From assembly GCA_018401455.1 (NCBI GenBank), contig JAGYKU010000019.1:1-46369 (forward strand): a DNA stretch of 46,369 nt, written 5' to 3'. This stretch comes from Flavobacteriales bacterium (GTDB taxonomy: Bacteria; Bacteroidota; Bacteroidia; Flavobacteriales_D; Parvicellaceae). The notes beneath the pieces are model-generated. The model did no database searches. It was not told the origin of the DNA and worked only from the letters and a program-made list of their open reading frames with translations. Below are positions 44,786 through 46,369 of the stretch, one piece after another (the first letter of the stretch is position 1; each line of letters starts with the position of its first letter). Made by a program: the position numbers and the translations under genes.

Positions 44786-45986
44786 ATTTTTTATAGTATT
44801 CATTTTTACTAAAGCCTTCTCCTCGGAGAGGGCTTTTTCGCAAACATACATTTCTAACGGAAATTTCGAATTAGAAACCAATTGTCCACAGTTTTGGTCA
44901 CAGAAACAAAACGATTTTCAGGTACAAGATTGGTATTCACCAAATGCTGGAACTCCAGATTTTTATAATTCTTGTAGTAAAACTTGCAATCACCAAAATA
45001 ATTGGTTAGACCAAAATGTCAAAAGCTCATCAGCAAGTTATATCGGTATTATTACGCAACAAGAGAACACTGATTTTAGCGAATATGTTCAAACGAAATT
45101 AATATCAAATTTAGTTACTGGTACTTCTTATAAAATCTCTCTAAAAGTATATTGGCCCGAAAAATCAAGTTTTACACCACCTGAAATATCTGTTTTACTT
45201 ACAGAATCTTCATTCAATTCTAAAAAAGAAGGTCATATTTTGTCAAACAAGCATATCAAGGCGAATTATAATTTCGATACTTTACCACAAAGGAAATGGG
45301 TGACAGTGGAATATCATTTTGAAGCAACTGGCAATGAAAATTATCTCACCATCGGTTCTTTTACAAAAAGCAAAACTTTCAAAAGAATACAGAAAGGAAA
45401 TTTTAATTATAACTATTTGTTTATAGATGATGTGACACTAATGGCATCTGATGCTATATTAGCCTCTGAAACTATAGTGGTGAAATCCGAGTATATTCCA
45501 AAACATCCCAATGTAATAAGTAGTTTTGAATATTTAGATGAGGTAACTTCGTCTCATATCGAAGGTCATTGTAACTGCTGGAATTGCAAAATACTAAATG
45601 GAGAAGTTGACAAAGACGTTTCTAAATTAGAAGATCTCACAGATTTTGAATTAAGAAAAGGGCAAAGAATAGATTTAAATAAAGTAGTATTTAATTTTGA
45701 AAATGGAACATTAATTCCAACTTCTAATGATGAACTCAATCGATTGCTTTTTGTGCTTGAAGAACAACCCAAAGCAGAGTTGAGGTTTGTGATTTATACT
45801 TACGAAAGTAATCAAGAAGGTAAAAAAATAGCCAAAGAATCTGCATTAACAATTTATCATTATTTAAAAGAAAAAGGATTGAAAAATAGTTTTTCATATA
45901 CGCATGCAACTAAAGAAAATCTTAGTTATACCGATGGAATGCTAAGAGATAGAAATATTGAGATGTACGTTGTAAATAACAACTAA
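44745..45986 (+). CDS. Degenerate OmpA-like paralogue of the preceding gene
   Basis: The protein has 413 residues from the ATG at 44745; TTG at 44763 is an alternative. It overlaps the preceding gene by 41 nt. After a signal-like N-terminus (FFIVFIFTKAFSSERAFSQ) it repeats its neighbour's plan: ISNGNFELETNCPQ, a jelly-roll-like domain with ENYLTIGSFTKS (the neighbour has EQYLTIGNFTNN), a cysteine-containing linker (CNCWNCKI) and a C-terminal OmpA-like domain. In that last domain (KVVFNFENGTLIPTSNDEL) the residues that bind diaminopimelate in normal OmpA domains are not recognisable, so peptidoglycan binding may be lost. A strong terminator-like hairpin lies inside its signal-peptide codons. 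Confidence 0.75.
   Translation: MLKTEELNSNWLNRFFIVFIFTKAFSSERAFSQTYISNGNFELETNCPQFWSQKQNDFQVQDWYSPNAGTPDFYNSCSKTCNHQNNWLDQNVKSSSASYIGIITQQENTDFSEYVQTKLISNLVTGTSYKISLKVYWPEKSSFTPPEISVLLTESSFNSKKEGHILSNKHIKANYNFDTLPQRKWVTVEYHFEATGNENYLTIGSFTKSKTFKRIQKGNFNYNYLFIDDVTLMASDAILASETIVVKSEYIPKHPNVISSFEYLDEVTSSHIEGHCNCWNCKILNGEVDKDVSKLEDLTDFELRKGQRIDLNKVVFNFENGTLIPTSNDELNRLLFVLEEQPKAELRFVIYTYESNQEGKKIAKESALTIYHYLKEKGLKNSFSYTHATKENLSYTDGMLRDRNIEMYVVNNN
44811..44838 (+). terminator. Terminator-like hairpin between the OmpA-like paralogues
   Basis: AAAGCCTTCTCC (44811-44822) pairs along its full length with GGAGAGGGCTTT (44825-44836, one wobble) and runs into TTTTT (44834-44838), 25 nt after the stop of the first OmpA-like gene. 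It also lies within the 5' coding region of the next gene, so it may attenuate readthrough rather than stop it. Confidence 0.8.
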
Positions 45987-45997
45987 TATTTATTATT

Positions 45998-46369
45998 ATG
46001 AGCTTAACTAAAAATAAAGAGATACAAAAAGGGGACAAAAAAGTAATGAACGGTTGGGCTTTTTACGATTGGGCAAATTCAGTGTATCCATTGGTCATTA
46101 CAACAGCAATATTCCCCATTTTTTATGAAAAATATGTAGATGAAAAAGTGATGTTTATGGGCTTTGAGTTGGTGAATACCGCTTTGATTTCTATTATAAG
46201 TGCCATTTACTTTTTGTTTATTGTTTTTTTACTTCCCATTCTAACGGGAATAGCAGATGCTTCTGGAAATAAAAAAGCATTTATGCGTTTCTTTTGTTAT
46301 TTGGGGTCTTTGAGTTGTATGTCTTTGGCCCTTTTTGATAAAAATCATCTCGAATTGAGTATGATTTCG
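45998..46369 (+). CDS. UMF1-type MFS transporter (partial, cut by the window end)
   Basis: The first 124 codons are present, in frame to the window edge. The segment VMNGWAFYDWANSVYPLVI is the hallmark N-terminus of the UMF1 (Atg22-like) major facilitator family, with a first membrane helix following directly. A second hydrophobic helix (about 72-92) and the loop GIADASGNKKAFM, the usual MFS A-type loop between helices 2 and 3, support the call. The substrate of bacterial UMF1 proteins is unknown; an efflux role is often assumed. It begins 11 nt after the OmpA-like paralogue and may be co-transcribed with it. Confidence 0.88.
   Translation, partial: MSLTKNKEIQKGDKKVMNGWAFYDWANSVYPLVITTAIFPIFYEKYVDEKVMFMGFELVNTALISIISAIYFLFIVFLLPILTGIADASGNKKAFMRFFCYLGSLSCMSLALFDKNHLELSMIS

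Noticed and set aside
1-46369. CRISPR arrays, tRNA or rRNA genes, prophage and insertion sequences
   Set aside because: None seen: no regularly spaced repeats with spacers, no tRNA T-arm signature noticed, no transposase or integrase frames. The coding repeats in the adhesins are protein modules.

Overview
The window is a low-GC chromosomal stretch of a Bacteroidota member, most likely a Flavobacteriales bacterium. The support is: several secreted proteins with type IX secretion (T9SS) C-terminal sorting domains of both type A (ending KGKVTKSMVVAK) and type B (gliding-motility style, ending GHVTLxR); a TonB-dependent receptor with a carboxypeptidase-regulatory N-terminus; PBP1C with a C-terminal extension; an AsmA-like giant protein; two RecQ helicases; A-rich leaders without Shine-Dalgarno sequences; and repeated matches to the Bacteroidota -7 element TAnnTTTG. 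No genus can be named from this evidence. No rRNA, tRNA, CRISPR, prophage or insertion sequence was seen.

Layout. 1-3977: the end of a TonB-receptor-like gene, a rhodanese lipoprotein divergent from a 2-Cys peroxiredoxin, and pbpC. 3978-5653: a 1.7 kb stretch with only short, stop-broken frames, probably a relic. 5654-9983: a FecA-like TonB receptor, a BadF/GlcNAc-kinase-type ATPase and a small coiled-coil lipoprotein. 9984-12432: an O-antigen ligase/polymerase and a Wzz-type chain-length protein. 12583-16490: a tandem pair of paralogous T9SS type A proteins whose 3' ends and terminators are nearly identical at DNA level. 16599-21923: recQ and an AsmA-like protein with a long helical tail. 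22050-28044: an operon of a small secreted protein followed by two paralogous SprB-repeat type B adhesins. 28259-30155: an MBL-fold hydrolase with a damaged N-terminus and a secreted alpha/beta hydrolase with a T9SS tail. 30161-39166: dnaN, an NlpC/P60 hydrolase, ilvE, a second recQ with a frameshift, a TPR protein, a cysteine desulfurase and glpK. 39339-46369: a 1367-residue type B surface protein, a tandem pair of OmpA-like proteins (the first with an out-of-frame signal peptide, the second degenerate), and the start of a UMF1-type MFS transporter.

Themes. Six T9SS cargo genes occupy about 37% of the window, although no secretion-machinery gene is present. Paralogous secreted or envelope proteins occur as adjacent pairs three times, which points to local duplication as the source of surface diversity. 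Three genes (second recQ, MBL hydrolase, OmpA-like) carry apparent one-base deletions, mostly in T runs. They are either real lesions, slippage-based switches, or homopolymer errors in the assembly; this must be settled before any of them is called a pseudogene. Core metabolism (ilvE, glpK, cysteine desulfurase), replication (dnaN) and cell-wall genes are interspersed and look ordinary. Gene ends are packed tightly, with convergent stops abutting or overlapping at 9983/9984 and 36436-36439.
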